Shown: piece after piece, positions 53,595 to 63,337 of the stretch
How positions within the stretch are numbered: the stretch's first letter is position 1
Layout of the letters: every line of letters starts with the position of its first letter
Origin: an uncultured Collinsella sp.
GTDB taxonomy: Bacteria > Actinomycetota > Coriobacteriia > Coriobacteriales > Coriobacteriaceae
Assembly (NCBI GenBank): GCA_900754745.1
Contig: CAAEEB010000043.1
Location: 1 to 64,000, forward strand
DNA: 64,000 nt
Direction: 5' to 3'
The notes under the pieces: model-generated
The model's input: only the letters and a program-made list of their open reading frames with translations
What the model was told of the DNA's origin: nothing
Database searches by the model: none
Program-made: the position numbers and the translations under genes

Positions 53595-56573
53595 CTACAG
53601 GCCAAGTGATTCAACCATATCAGCCAGAAATGGGAACAAGTCCTCATCGGAAAGATAGTGAGCGTTCACGCAGCCACACGACACTTCGGCGGAGTATCCT
53701 TCGCAAATTCGGGCAAGCTCACAGCCGATTCCATGCGGCGTAACATTGCTTACAGAAACGACGGAGTCACCGAAACTCGCGAGATCCTTCCCGACAAACG
53801 TATTCGTAATGACCTTAACGCCAAACGAAGCCATTTCCAACGGGGGATAGCTCGGATGGGGCGAGGCCATCAGAGAAATGCCCGCATAGGACTCGGCCAG
53901 CAAGCTCGCGTATCCTTCGAGAGACTGCTTGCCCACAGAAACAAGATACCTGCCGTTGGCCAACGGCACAGGGGGATGCTGTTCACCAGCAGATAGGAAC
54001 TCCCACAAAGAGCTTTCTGGACAGGCCTCAACGAACTCCCTCAAGGACTCAACAACGAGCTCGAAGGCATTGCGCGGTGTCCCAGGACGACCATATACGA
54101 GAATCTGACGACGCTTCGCGGTCCTGCCATCAAGCTGGACAAGCTTTTCCTTAAGCTTATCGTTCAGCATCGGATCAAAAGAAAACTCGGACTCGAAGCG
54201 GAAACCACGCTCAAAGAAGTACTGCCTGAGCTCAGAGGAATTGAACACGGCAACAACGGGAGTCGAGCTCGTGTATGTAGAGCGCGCGAGAAGGTAATTC
54301 GAAGACCAAGCATAGAATCCAGGCTCATAATCTTGGATCAAGTATATAAGCGGATTCATCTCAAGGTCGCCGCGCGAGAAATGGGCACCGTATTCAGTCT
54401 GATAGCAGTAAGCCGACCACCAGGACGTAGCAATGAACCAATCGCCTCGCGCAACGGGAATATCAGCGGCATTACGAGAAGAAGCGTTCACGATGCTGAA
54501 GTGCGCATCGCCCTCGGAACCAAGTTCATATAGCTCATAGCCGTCGAAGCGCTCGGATACAGAACCAGCACGCGTTACGGCATCGAGCACAATAATCCTG
54601 CCATCCATGCCAGTTTCAGCAAGCAACCGTTCGTAGAACTTAAGAGCGGTGGCGATGCCGCCGAAGATATCCTCAGGATTAACGGACGGAACGAGAAGAT
54701 TGAGACGCCTACGTTCCGACTCAGCTTTAACGAAATGAAGCGGTTGAATCTCGGGGACCGACACTTCCAGGCGTGTACCAGCACTTCTCTGCAGACGTTC
54801 CTTGTTCGAAAGCACCCTTGGCATACAGGACATGTAGTCCAAATTGGAGTTGTAATACGGATCTCCAGCAGCAACGTAAGGCCGATACATAGCCTCCGAA
54901 AGCTTAAAGTCGATGGCAGGGATATCCTTGGCATCACGCGTCTTCGACTCGTAATGGGTGAGCCTCACGCCCGGAAGATACACATTGCGCTTACCATACT
55001 TCATTGCACGGAGGCACAGCTCAACGTCGCTACCACACACAATGAAATCTTCATCAAACAGCCCAATCTCTTCCAAGCAGGAACGGGAGATGGCCATGCA
55101 GGCACCCGTAACAGCAGAAACATTCCTTGTCACCATGGGAGAAATGAACGGATTTCCGTTGTGCACCGCAGGCATTGCCTTATAGACATGATCGGCCCAG
55201 CCGCCCATTCCGACCACAACGCCAGCATGCTGAATAGTGTCATCGGGATAGGTAAGCAAGGCTCCGGCGACTCCAATTTCAGGTCGCAGTGCGTTTTCAA
55301 CAAGTCGGGTAAGCCAGGAACCCTCGAGTACCTCAACATCATTGTTCAAGAAAATGAGGACATCGCCCTTCGCCTCAGAAATCCCCTGGTTGTTTAGCTT
55401 GGACCAGTTGAAAGGGTAGGCAGAGGTTACAACCCTGACGTTCTCATGCTCGGAAACAACTGTATCAAAATACGCAAAGGTCTCAGCATCGGACGAATTA
55501 TTATCCAACACGATAATCTCAAAGTTAGGATACTCGGTCTTTGCGAAGATGCTGTCGATAGCAACCTTCAGATCGTCCGCATGGTCTTTTGTGGGGATCA
55601 CAATCGAGGCCAGCGTGCCCGCAGCGACCGGATACCTCACGTCATAGACGAACAGGTTGTCAGTCTCATCTACTCGACACTCGTCTTTACCGTACAAGCT
55701 GTCGAGATAGCTTTGGATTGCTTTCTGCCCCGCGAACTGAGAATACGGCTTGGCATCAGGGTTCGATGCCGTAGAGGAAGCGATGGCACGCCAAGAATAC
55801 AACGACTTCGCAACGTGGGAGATGCGCTTAGCAGCAGCCGACATGCGAAGGAACAGGTCGTAATCCTGACTGCCGTCGAACTCAGAACGAAAGCCACCCA
55901 CCGACTCGAACAGAGAACGACTGAAGGCAACCAAATGCCCCACGTACATCTGAGAAAGCATGAGGTCAGGCGACCAGTCGGGCTTATGAAGTACGGCGAG
56001 TCGATTGCCATCTTCGTCCACCACATCATTGTCGGTGTAGATAAGATCAGCATGCTCCACGGTGGCCGCAACGAACAAGTCGGCCAATGCAGCCGGATGA
56101 ATGACGTCATCGTTATCCATCAGGGCAATGAAATCGCCCTTGGCAAGCTCTGCGGCGGCATTTGTTGCGCCCGAAATCCCTTGGTTGTCTTCCAGGTAAA
56201 CAACCTTGATCTTTTCGGATTCCTTCTTTTGCAAGTAATCGCGCACGCGCTGGTCGGTCGATGCATCGTCAGCGATACAAATCTCCCAGTTATCGTACGT
56301 TTGAGCCTCTACCGATTGAATGGCCAAATCGAGCCATTTGATATCCACGTTATAGACGGGCATCACGATGGAGAAGCAAACGCTCCCCGTAGAGCTCCCC
56401 GGCTCAAAACCCTCAGATGGAAGCGCAACGTCATCCATCACAATCTCATCGTGAAAACGATCGCGCAGACCAACAAGACCATACTTAACGGCGTACTTTG
56501 CTGCTCGCGCATAGCTACCAGGATTCTTTTTTGCCAACCCAAGCAGAGTCTTTGCTGTATCTATCTTCGACAT
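53595..56573 (-). CDS. Tri-domain glycosyltransferase: GT2-GT2-GT4
   Basis: The 992-residue protein (ATG at 56573, in-frame extension to 56603 unlikely) contains three transferase units. The first GT2 (about 65-300) reads CFSIVMPVYNVDIKWLDLAI, ADDASTDQRVRDY and FIALMDNDDVIHPAALADLF. The second GT2 (about 320-570) reads LASIVIPTKDHADDLKVAID, LDNNSSDAETFAYF and LIFLNNDVEVLEGSWLTRLV. The third part (about 620-992) is WsaF/GT4-like: RRLNLLVPSVNPEDIFGGIA, IYLIQDYEPGFYAWSSNYLL and SYPPLEMASFGVKVITNTFV. Such fusions build repeating units of rhamnose-rich surface glycans. It follows the DUF2142 gene by about 170 bases. Confidence 0.88.
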   Translation of the reverse strand: MSKIDTAKTLLGLAKKNPGSYARAAKYAVKYGLVGLRDRFHDEIVMDDVALPSEGFEPGSSTGSVCFSIVMPVYNVDIKWLDLAIQSVEAQTYDNWEICIADDASTDQRVRDYLQKKESEKIKVVYLEDNQGISGATNAAAELAKGDFIALMDNDDVIHPAALADLFVAATVEHADLIYTDNDVVDEDGNRLAVLHKPDWSPDLMLSQMYVGHLVAFSRSLFESVGGFRSEFDGSQDYDLFLRMSAAAKRISHVAKSLYSWRAIASSTASNPDAKPYSQFAGQKAIQSYLDSLYGKDECRVDETDNLFVYDVRYPVAAGTLASIVIPTKDHADDLKVAIDSIFAKTEYPNFEIIVLDNNSSDAETFAYFDTVVSEHENVRVVTSAYPFNWSKLNNQGISEAKGDVLIFLNNDVEVLEGSWLTRLVENALRPEIGVAGALLTYPDDTIQHAGVVVGMGGWADHVYKAMPAVHNGNPFISPMVTRNVSAVTGACMAISRSCLEEIGLFDEDFIVCGSDVELCLRAMKYGKRNVYLPGVRLTHYESKTRDAKDIPAIDFKLSEAMYRPYVAAGDPYYNSNLDYMSCMPRVLSNKERLQRSAGTRLEVSVPEIQPLHFVKAESERRRLNLLVPSVNPEDIFGGIATALKFYERLLAETGMDGRIIVLDAVTRAGSVSERFDGYELYELGSEGDAHFSIVNASSRNAADIPVARGDWFIATSWWSAYCYQTEYGAHFSRGDLEMNPLIYLIQDYEPGFYAWSSNYLLARSTYTSSTPVVAVFNSSELRQYFFERGFRFESEFSFDPMLNDKLKEKLVQLDGRTAKRRQILVYGRPGTPRNAFELVVESLREFVEACPESSLWEFLSAGEQHPPVPLANGRYLVSVGKQSLEGYASLLAESYAGISLMASPHPSYPPLEMASFGVKVITNTFVGKDLASFGDSVVSVSNVTPHGIGCELARICEGYSAEVSCGCVNAHYLSDEDLFPFLADMVESLGL

Positions 56574-56748
56574 ATTTACCTGCCCAATAATAAACAGTTC
56601 CAAAACATAGACTTTATCCCAAATGAACCTGAGGTCCAGAGAGCGTCAAACTATTGTAAGCAAGACGGGCGGCATACTCGTGGCCAAATACTCACATCCG
56701 TCATCCATACATAGCGCCACCTCGCCCAGCAAATACACAGACTCGTGT

Positions 56749-58668
56749 CTAAAGCTGGAATACCACAAACATACAGACGGCAAAACCCGTCGCGCCGGTG
56801 AGCATCATACCGCCCCTTGCCAGCAATAGACGCACGCGCGTATCGGAAACACGGCTCGATCCGACACCCAACATGAGAGGCGCAAGCAGAGGCAAGATAT
56901 ATCTCGGCGAGCAACCATTTACTGTCCAGAAACCAACAGGAGTAAACGACACGTACAGCGCAGTAGCCACAAGCACAACAGAGGCGAGAAATATAAAAAC
57001 TAGATAGCACCTTGCAAACACACTGAATGAGGGTCCGCTCTCGGAATCGGGGTCAAACAACGCGGTAGCCACAATACACGATAGGGGCACGAGGGAAAGA
57101 AAAGGGACGATCGTTTCAATAAAACCGAGATACGCCGTATACACCGCATATCCGCCTGCTTCCAAAGGCGAAAGATAGCCAATAACAAAAAAGCCGATCG
57201 TCGCCAAAAAGCCGAGAGGGTCAGTGAAAAAGTACTTAATCTGTCCAATCGAGCTGACGTCTGAACCGCCCCTTACATCGCCTGCGTTACCGCTGGACGT
57301 AAACAGCAGAGGCAACACAAACGACAAAATCATCGCCAAGGTAAACACAAGCAGGGCAGCATAGTACCGGCGTTTTTGACCTGCATTTCCAAGCCGCCCT
57401 TTCGGCACCAGAAGTAATATGCCAGCGAGTAGAAAATAAATGGCCTTCGATGCAAGGCCCAGAGCCAAGACGACCAGACAAGGAAGCAAGCGACTGAATG
57501 AAATCCGAACATTAGAAGAAATCAACCGGGAAGCAAGTGATGTGAACAGTATGAGACATGAGATGACCCATGGATCATAGGAAAAGCTTGCCGCCAAGAA
57601 TAGGTTGGTGGGCAAAAGGCCAATACTAGAAAAGCACCATTTCTTCGAGGGGGCGATGGCAATCGCGGTTCCCGTAATAGCAATATACGTAAGCAGGTTA
57701 AACAATCTACCCGCCAACACAAGGCCGCTCAAAGAAAGATGAAGCAGCCGACCCATCCAGATGCCAAGCGCATTCGGAATGTTACCGACCATTGAGATTG
57801 AAATGAGGTCCGCATGGAAAACAGGGGAAATCCACCCGTGCACCTCTTCGATCTGACCAAGATCGGCAGCGTCAGAATATTGCTCATCAAGTCTAGGAAG
57901 AGACTCATAGAGGAGGGAGTAGTTCATTTCACCGGTCGTATTGTTCCACGGCATGACCGCCATTTCCACTTCAGCAGGAGACAATTCCGCACTGCCAAAG
58001 TAAGAAATACCCAAGCTTCGATCAAAATGAATGCCGTCATCCCAAGAAAAGCCCGTGGATAGGGGAATGCAAAAAACAAAAAAAGAGCCGATAGCAAATG
58101 AAATAAGAAGGAATCCAGCAAGAGGCGTAAAGGAGCGCCATTGAAGTAACATCACCACGAACACAACAACAACGACAACGCACGCCGAAAGATAGATTAG
58201 GGAAGACGCGTGCCCCACAACAACGTAGAGAATTCCCAGTCCAAGCAACATCAAGAAGCTTGCAGCCAGGAGAATCACAACGCGTACCCGATCGCGACGA
58301 TTGTCTGATTTAGACAGCTGATTTCTTAGGACCGGAACGAGACGAACAAAAGCCAAGCGCACAACTATCGCAACAACAATCCCGAACACAAAAAAAATCG
58401 CCACACGCCTTCGACTCCAGTCCTCAATAACAAGTGGATTGGAAGAACGCATGCCCCACAAGGTCAGAGCCTCCATTGCGATAGCGAACAGCGTTGAGAA
58501 AAAGAGAAGCGGCTTCGCTTTATGCCAAACCGAATAAATATGTTTTTGATGCTGGGATCGGTCTGGAATTGAACCAAAGTAAGAATAGAGCAATGACACA
58601 AATATGAATAGAAAAAGTAAACCGGCAATAACGCGAGGGATAGACACTGTTGTGACCTCTACTCTCAA
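56749..58668 (-). CDS. DUF2142 family multi-pass membrane protein
   Basis: The 639-residue protein has about 13 hydrophobic segments and the DUF2142 marks FVFCIPLSTGFSWDDGIHFD, IGLLPTNLFLAASFSYDPWV and VNGCSPRYILPLLAPLMLGV. These proteins are GT-C-like and sit in polysaccharide clusters, where they may transfer lipid-linked sugars; the function is unproven. A TTG at 58668 has AGGAAG upstream, and the GTG at 58647 with AGAGGT is an alternative start. The gene is AT-richer than the rml genes. The gap 56574-56748 shows nothing I can identify. Confidence 0.85.
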   Translation of the reverse strand: MRVEVTTVSIPRVIAGLLFLFIFVSLLYSYFGSIPDRSQHQKHIYSVWHKAKPLLFFSTLFAIAMEALTLWGMRSSNPLVIEDWSRRRVAIFFVFGIVVAIVVRLAFVRLVPVLRNQLSKSDNRRDRVRVVILLAASFLMLLGLGILYVVVGHASSLIYLSACVVVVVVFVVMLLQWRSFTPLAGFLLISFAIGSFFVFCIPLSTGFSWDDGIHFDRSLGISYFGSAELSPAEVEMAVMPWNNTTGEMNYSLLYESLPRLDEQYSDAADLGQIEEVHGWISPVFHADLISISMVGNIPNALGIWMGRLLHLSLSGLVLAGRLFNLLTYIAITGTAIAIAPSKKWCFSSIGLLPTNLFLAASFSYDPWVISCLILFTSLASRLISSNVRISFSRLLPCLVVLALGLASKAIYFLLAGILLLVPKGRLGNAGQKRRYYAALLVFTLAMILSFVLPLLFTSSGNAGDVRGGSDVSSIGQIKYFFTDPLGFLATIGFFVIGYLSPLEAGGYAVYTAYLGFIETIVPFLSLVPLSCIVATALFDPDSESGPSFSVFARCYLVFIFLASVVLVATALYVSFTPVGFWTVNGCSPRYILPLLAPLMLGVGSSRVSDTRVRLLLARGGMMLTGATGFAVCMFVVFQL

Positions 58669-58695
58669 TTACTTCCTACGGAACAGACCATCACA

Positions 58696-59019
58696 TCAAC
58701 CTCGAAGCGCCTGTTCCTCAACAAGCTGATTAATCCTCCGACGCAGCTTCGAGATGCTCACCGTATTGCTGAACTCACGATACAGGAGCAAAACGATCAC
58801 GTAGAGGAACACGAAGTTCGCCGGACTCTCAAATCCCAGAAGAGAAGATAGCCAAAAGGCTACCTGGGGAAAAGCGGCCAGCACAACAAAGCTAAAGACA
58901 AAGAAAAGCCAGAACACGGAGTCCAGTACCTCGATCTGCGCCTTCCTCAGTTTCTTGATGACAAAATACAAAACCAAAAGCGCCCCGAGCAGGAGGACGG
59001 CCCTAAGCACAATAGACAT
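58696..59019 (-). CDS. DUF2304 small membrane protein
   Basis: The 107-residue protein has three membrane segments (LRAVLLLGALLVLYFVIKKL, FWLFFVFSFVVLAAFPQVAF, SPANFVFLYVIVLLLYREFS) and a coiled-coil tail (ISKLRRRINQLVEEQALRG). DUF2304 proteins are nearly always found beside a DPM-like GT2, as here (7 bases after the GT2 at 59027), and probably help to present or flip polyprenyl-phosphate sugars. Confidence 0.88.
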   Translation of the reverse strand: MSIVLRAVLLLGALLVLYFVIKKLRKAQIEVLDSVFWLFFVFSFVVLAAFPQVAFWLSSLLGFESPANFVFLYVIVLLLYREFSNTVSISKLRRRINQLVEEQALRG

Positions 59020-59026
59020 TGTTCAA

Positions 59027-59716
59027 TCACCTAAACCACTGAACGAAGAGGATGGAAATGCAAGCACGCGCCATATAGGCAATCGATTTGGGAATATTCA
59101 AGTAGCTCTCCCCCGCCTGCCTCTCGCGCATTTCAACCTGGACCTCACGAACCTTCGCGCCCTTCTTCATAAGGTAAGAAATAGACTCAGGTTCCGGATT
59201 CAAGGAGTCATCGTTTGCAAAACGCTCAATCATCTTCCTATTAAACATGCGCATGCCAGAAGTCGGATCTGCGACTCGCTTGCCGGTAGTGAGCTTAATC
59301 GCAACCGTAATGATGCGCGAGCCGAGCATGCGTGCAGAAACCTCTTTGCACTTGTTTACAAAGCGTGAGCCAATAACGATGTCGACGTCTTCAGCAACCG
59401 CGAGATCAAGCATCTTGGAAATATACTCAGGCCTGTGCTGGCCGTCCGCATCAAACTGAAGGGCGTAATCATAGCCGTTACGAAGTGCGTACTTCATGCC
59501 AGTTTGGAAACCGACTGTGAGGCCGGAATTAACCGGCAACGACACGTAGTTATAACCATGCTCGAGGCAGATACGCTCTGTACCGTCCTTTGAACCATCG
59601 TTTACTACAACGTAATCGACACCAGGCAGCGTCGAAGTCAGTTCGTCAACGGTTGAAGAAATGGATTCTTCCTCATTGTAGGCTGGAATAATCACCAAAA
59701 GGCGCTTATTGGACAT
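59027..59716 (-). CDS. DPM1-like GT2 glycosyltransferase
   Basis: The 229-residue protein opens KRLLVIIPAYNEEESISSTV, with VVNDGSKDGTERICLEHGYN, NSGLTVGFQTGMKYALRNGY, LQFDADGQHRPEYISKMLDL (DxD-like) and VADPTSGMRMFNRKMIERFA. It likely loads a sugar on undecaprenyl phosphate, the pairing with DUF2304 supporting this. It is part of a minus-strand run with the DUF2304 and DUF2142 genes. Confidence 0.88.
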   Translation of the reverse strand: MSNKRLLVIIPAYNEEESISSTVDELTSTLPGVDYVVVNDGSKDGTERICLEHGYNYVSLPVNSGLTVGFQTGMKYALRNGYDYALQFDADGQHRPEYISKMLDLAVAEDVDIVIGSRFVNKCKEVSARMLGSRIITVAIKLTTGKRVADPTSGMRMFNRKMIERFANDDSLNPEPESISYLMKKGAKVREVQVEMRERQAGESYLNIPKSIAYMARACISILFVQWFR

Positions 59717-59755
59717 GAGACAAATGCCTTTCAGACAGTGGCGAGAAATTGCGTA

Positions 59756-60811
59756 CTACCACTTGATGTCGATCCTCAGTTTGGTAATCGCAAAGCGATA
59801 GGCAGACAAAAACGGCCTCATGAGGTGCGCTTTATAGAACAGGCGTGCAATCCAAAGCTTGATGAACGGGCCTTTTTGCTTAAGGGCATACGAAAGAGAC
59901 ATGCAGTTCGAATTGCGCCACGTCGAGAACTTGTCATCCAAGAATGAAGTGCACCTCGAAATGTAGGCAGAAACATCGCAGGTCGGATCGTTGAACAACC
60001 TAAACAACAGAGAGACACCCAGATGAAGGAACGCCATACCGTCTAAGGCCTTAAGCATGTCCTCTGAAACGCCGCGTTCAAGGTACAAGGAACGTATGAA
60101 GTCGAAAGTGCGATAAATCGAATCTACCTGTTCTTTGCGAACAGTGTTAATAATCGAATCTGCGCGCACCATATAGTTGATCAGCGGCACATCGGAGAAA
60201 ACGACCTTGCCGCGAGCCTCGAGATATACGAGCAAGTGGAAAGCCAAGTCATCTAATACAGTCGGCGGCTCCTCAAGGTCGTTCATGGACTTGAGAATGC
60301 TTGACCGGAACGCCTTATTCCAAGGAGCTCCGTTAAGCTCAATGAGTCGACCCGGTTCCTCGCTAATAACGAAGTCCTCGCGGGGACTGCACATCTCAAC
60401 CGACAGAACCTTATTGGTGTCGAGATCAATCCGCTTAAAGCCACACACTGAAATATCGGCATCGTTCTCCTTCGCTGAACGATAAAGAATCTCAGCGAAA
60501 TTAGGAGCAACCGTGTCGTCACTGTCTACGAATCCGATGTACTCACCCCTGGCAATTCGAATACCATCAAAACGACCGCGCCACACGCCCTCGTTCTTCT
60601 TATCAATAACGACAACTTTTCCAGGATTTGCAGCCTCATAGGAACGGAGGATATCGATGCAGCCGTCCGGCGAACCGTCGTTGATACAGATGATTTCAAT
60701 ATCATCTAGCGTCTGGTTAATAAGGGAGTCGAGACATGCCGGGAGGTACTTCTCCACCTTGTAACAAGGAACAATCACACTCAGCTTAATTGACGAATCG
60801 GCTGTTATCAA
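59756..60811 (-). CDS. GT2 glycosyltransferase
   Basis: The 351-residue protein reads IKLSVIVPCYKVEKYLPACL, with CINDGSPDGCIDILRSYEAA, NEGVWRGRFDGIRIARGEYI and GFVDSDDTVAPNFAEILYRS (DxD). LDDLAFHLLVYLEARG supplies the acidic acceptor-site residues. The start is TTG at 60811 with GAAGGA about 12 bases upstream. It is 39 bases before the DPM1-like gene and diverges from the GT8 at 61031. Confidence 0.86.
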   Translation of the reverse strand: MITADSSIKLSVIVPCYKVEKYLPACLDSLINQTLDDIEIICINDGSPDGCIDILRSYEAANPGKVVVIDKKNEGVWRGRFDGIRIARGEYIGFVDSDDTVAPNFAEILYRSAKENDADISVCGFKRIDLDTNKVLSVEMCSPREDFVISEEPGRLIELNGAPWNKAFRSSILKSMNDLEEPPTVLDDLAFHLLVYLEARGKVVFSDVPLINYMVRADSIINTVRKEQVDSIYRTFDFIRSLYLERGVSEDMLKALDGMAFLHLGVSLLFRLFNDPTCDVSAYISRCTSFLDDKFSTWRNSNCMSLSYALKQKGPFIKLWIARLFYKAHLMRPFLSAYRFAITKLRIDIKW

Positions 60812-60853
60812 AGCAACATCCTTCTAATCGCATCTTCAAAGGGCCTCAGGTTC

Positions 60854-60866
60854 AACTAGCCTAGTT
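60854..60866. promoter_or_regulatory. Short palindrome in the divergent promoter region
   Basis: AACTAG-C-CTAGTT is a perfect 6-bp inverted repeat with a 1-base centre in the 219-base gap between the divergent GT2 and GT8 genes. It is a candidate operator or -10 area; no full promoter could be assigned. The rest of the gap shows no gene. Confidence 0.35.
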
Positions 60867-61030
60867 TACCGCAGGGTGGCCATCCCCATTAAACATCAAC
60901 CACAAGAGCACCTCAGACCGAGCAGGACATCATGCGCTTAACATGAACAAAGCCCTCCTTGGCAAGACAAACGGTATCATTATCGAATTAAAAAGCAGTT
61001 CGTCCAAACGTAAGGTGCAATGGAGGTCTC

Positions 61031-62056
61031 ATGGCGCAGCCCAAGATTCTAAACGTCTTGTATCAATCCGACAACAACTACGCGATGGTTACGGGCGTCT
61101 CAATAGAATCACTCTGCATGAATAACGCCCACCTTGATCAGATAAACGTCTACCTCCTTGATGACGGCATCTCTAAAGAGAACCTTGCAAGAATTAAGGG
61201 CATTGCGGAGAAGTATGGACGCAATCTTATTCCCGTTGACCCTACGAGCATTAGGAATATGCTCATCCAACTGAAAGTCGAACCTTGGCGTGGAACCTAC
61301 ACCACGTACTACAAGCTATTCGCAGCCTCCACGCTCGATCTTCCCACCGACCGAATCCTCCAAATTGATGGCGACACCATCATCAACGGCCCTCTTGACG
61401 AACTAATCGAGATGGACCTTGGCGATTCTATCTGCGCCGCCACATGGGACTGCGTTCTCACCGAATACAAACGCTGTATTGATATCCCTCGTGAGGATTA
61501 CTACTTCAACTGCGGAGTCATGCTCATCAGCCAACCAAACTGGAACGCCTATGGCTGCACCGAAAAGATTATCGACCACCTGACCCATGTGAGAAACAGA
61601 TACTTTGTCGTAGACCAGGACATCGTAAACGTCCTCTTCCGCGATAAGATCGAGTACATCAGTCCAACGTACAACTTCAATAGCTGCTTCTACATCTACG
61701 GAGTCGACTATGTTTACAAGATCTATCATCTTGACGACAAGCTATATTTCCCTAAAGAAACCGTTACCTCCATTCTTGATAACGGGGGCCCGCTCATCAA
61801 TCACTGCATGAGCGCTCAGACCGGTCGCCCGTGGGAACACAACAGCATCCATCCCCAAAACGCGCTTTTTGATAAGTATCTGGCCCTCACCCCTTGGACA
61901 GACGCCGACAAGCTGACCGTCCGCCGAACCTTCGTTTTCCGGGCCCAGCGCTTTGCCTACGAGCACCTTCCCATGTCCATCTACTGGGTTATCCATCGCG
62001 TCGTCCTCACGATGTGGATGAACGAACAGGACAGGAAGTGCAAAAAGGGTGAATAG
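61031..62056 (+). CDS. GT8 glycosyltransferase
   Basis: The 341-residue protein opens KILNVLYQSDNNYAMVTGVS, with NVYLLDDGISKENLARIKGI, the DxD motif ILQIDGDTIINGPLDELIEM, YYFNCGVMLISQPNWNAYG, and a DQDIVNVLF segment followed by the metal-ligand His in PLINHCMSAQTGRPWEHNSI. These are typical of retaining galactosyl- or glucosyltransferases (LgtC-like). GGAGGT precedes the ATG. It overlaps the flippase gene by 8 bases. Confidence 0.9.
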   Translation: MAQPKILNVLYQSDNNYAMVTGVSIESLCMNNAHLDQINVYLLDDGISKENLARIKGIAEKYGRNLIPVDPTSIRNMLIQLKVEPWRGTYTTYYKLFAASTLDLPTDRILQIDGDTIINGPLDELIEMDLGDSICAATWDCVLTEYKRCIDIPREDYYFNCGVMLISQPNWNAYGCTEKIIDHLTHVRNRYFVVDQDIVNVLFRDKIEYISPTYNFNSCFYIYGVDYVYKIYHLDDKLYFPKETVTSILDNGGPLINHCMSAQTGRPWEHNSIHPQNALFDKYLALTPWTDADKLTVRRTFVFRAQRFAYEHLPMSIYWVIHRVVLTMWMNEQDRKCKKGE

Positions 62057-63299
62057 AGCCAAAGAACTTAGCATCGGCGAAAACATTGCATGGAACTCAA
62101 TCGGCAACTTTGTCTACCTCATCGCACAATGGGCCCTTAGCTACATCGTTGTTCGAGTCCTTGGCTATGGACCGGCAGGAACCTTTTCACTTGCAATGTC
62201 CATTGGCAACTCCCTAAACGCGATTGCCACCTATACGATGCGCAATTATCAGGTCTCCGACCTGAAGGGAGACTACTCTGATAACCAGTACATTCTTTCG
62301 AGAGCCATCACGTCGGGAATCTCGCTTTTAGCATGCATTGTGTTTACCGGAATTAACCCTTACGACGGTTACACATCCCTGTGCATCATCGCCTACATGG
62401 TGTTCAAGATTTCCGAGGCCGTCTCTGACGTTTATCAGGGGATACTTCAACGTGCGAACAGAATGGACTACATCGGGAAAGCTTACATTCTTAAATCCCT
62501 TGTGGACCTCGCGCTATACTGCGGAATCCTCTTGGCAACCAATGACCTCCTGTTTGCAATTTGCGGACTCAGCATTGGCTCTACCGCTATTGTCTGCATC
62601 TACGAGCGAGCCACCGCACGACCGTTCTCAAACCAGAAGAAAACGAGCAGTGATGTAAAAGAGGATCTGGGAAGGGTGCTAGGTCTGCTTATTGCCTGTC
62701 TTCCCATCGCGGCCTATGGCCTCTTCTTTAACACCATGGGGCAAGTACCCAGATACGCACTTGAATCCATGCTTGGAAGCGAGAAGCTCGGCATATACAC
62801 GTCCGTAGCTATGCCCGTAACTCTTGTGCAGGTATCTGCAAACTATCTATTTGTTCCCCTTACTGCCCCACTCGCCCAATGCTATCTTGATAAGAACTCC
62901 AAACGCTTCTACGACATTATCAAGAAGGTAAGCATAGCGATTGCCGTAATCGCCATCTGTGCGTTTGCCGGATTTGGTCTTCTTGGAAAACCGGTTATGC
63001 GCCTGCTATTTGGAGACTCAATCCTCCCGCATCTCTATTTGCTCAACCCACTCATCGTATGCAGCATCCTCGTTGCGCTTTCATGGTTTCTCTCGGCTGC
63101 GCTCACCGTTGTAAGGCAACTCAAGGGCCAGCTATTAATCAGCCTTGGCAGCTTCGCCATATCCTGCATACTAAGCCCCCTATTCATCTCGATATTCGAC
63201 ATGAACGGAGCGACGTTCTCCTATATCGCCGCTCTTCTTGCCTTTTCGACCGGCAGCTTAGCGCTGCTTTTCAAAAGCTTCAAACCCAGCACTGCTTAA
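62049..63299 (+). CDS. Wzx-type polysaccharide flippase (MATE/MOP superfamily)
   Basis: The 416-residue protein has about 12 membrane segments and opens ENIAWNSIGNFVYLIAQWAL, YIVVRVLGYGPAGTFSLAMS and KISEAVSDVYQGILQRANRM. These fit O-antigen/teichuronic-type flippases (RfbX/Wzx). It overlaps the upstream GT8 by 8 bases. Its presence beside an ABC exporter (tagGH) means the island holds genes for two export routes, perhaps for two glycans. Convergent with the next GT; a terminator lies between. Confidence 0.9.
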   Translation: MNRAKELSIGENIAWNSIGNFVYLIAQWALSYIVVRVLGYGPAGTFSLAMSIGNSLNAIATYTMRNYQVSDLKGDYSDNQYILSRAITSGISLLACIVFTGINPYDGYTSLCIIAYMVFKISEAVSDVYQGILQRANRMDYIGKAYILKSLVDLALYCGILLATNDLLFAICGLSIGSTAIVCIYERATARPFSNQKKTSSDVKEDLGRVLGLLIACLPIAAYGLFFNTMGQVPRYALESMLGSEKLGIYTSVAMPVTLVQVSANYLFVPLTAPLAQCYLDKNSKRFYDIIKKVSIAIAVIAICAFAGFGLLGKPVMRLLFGDSILPHLYLLNPLIVCSILVALSWFLSAALTVVRQLKGQLLISLGSFAISCILSPLFISIFDMNGATFSYIAALLAFSTGSLALLFKSFKPSTA

Positions 63300-63304
63300 T
63301 ATAG

Positions 63305-63334
63305 CGCCCCGGAATCGATTGCGATCCCGGGGCG
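63305..63334. terminator. Bidirectional terminator hairpin
   Basis: CGCCCCGG/CCGGGGCG outer stem with an inner ATCG/CGAT stem and a 4-base loop, one mismatch between. It lies 5 bases after the flippase stop and 3 before the convergent GT stop. The T-runs are short on both sides. Confidence 0.6.
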
Positions 63335-63337
63335 TTC

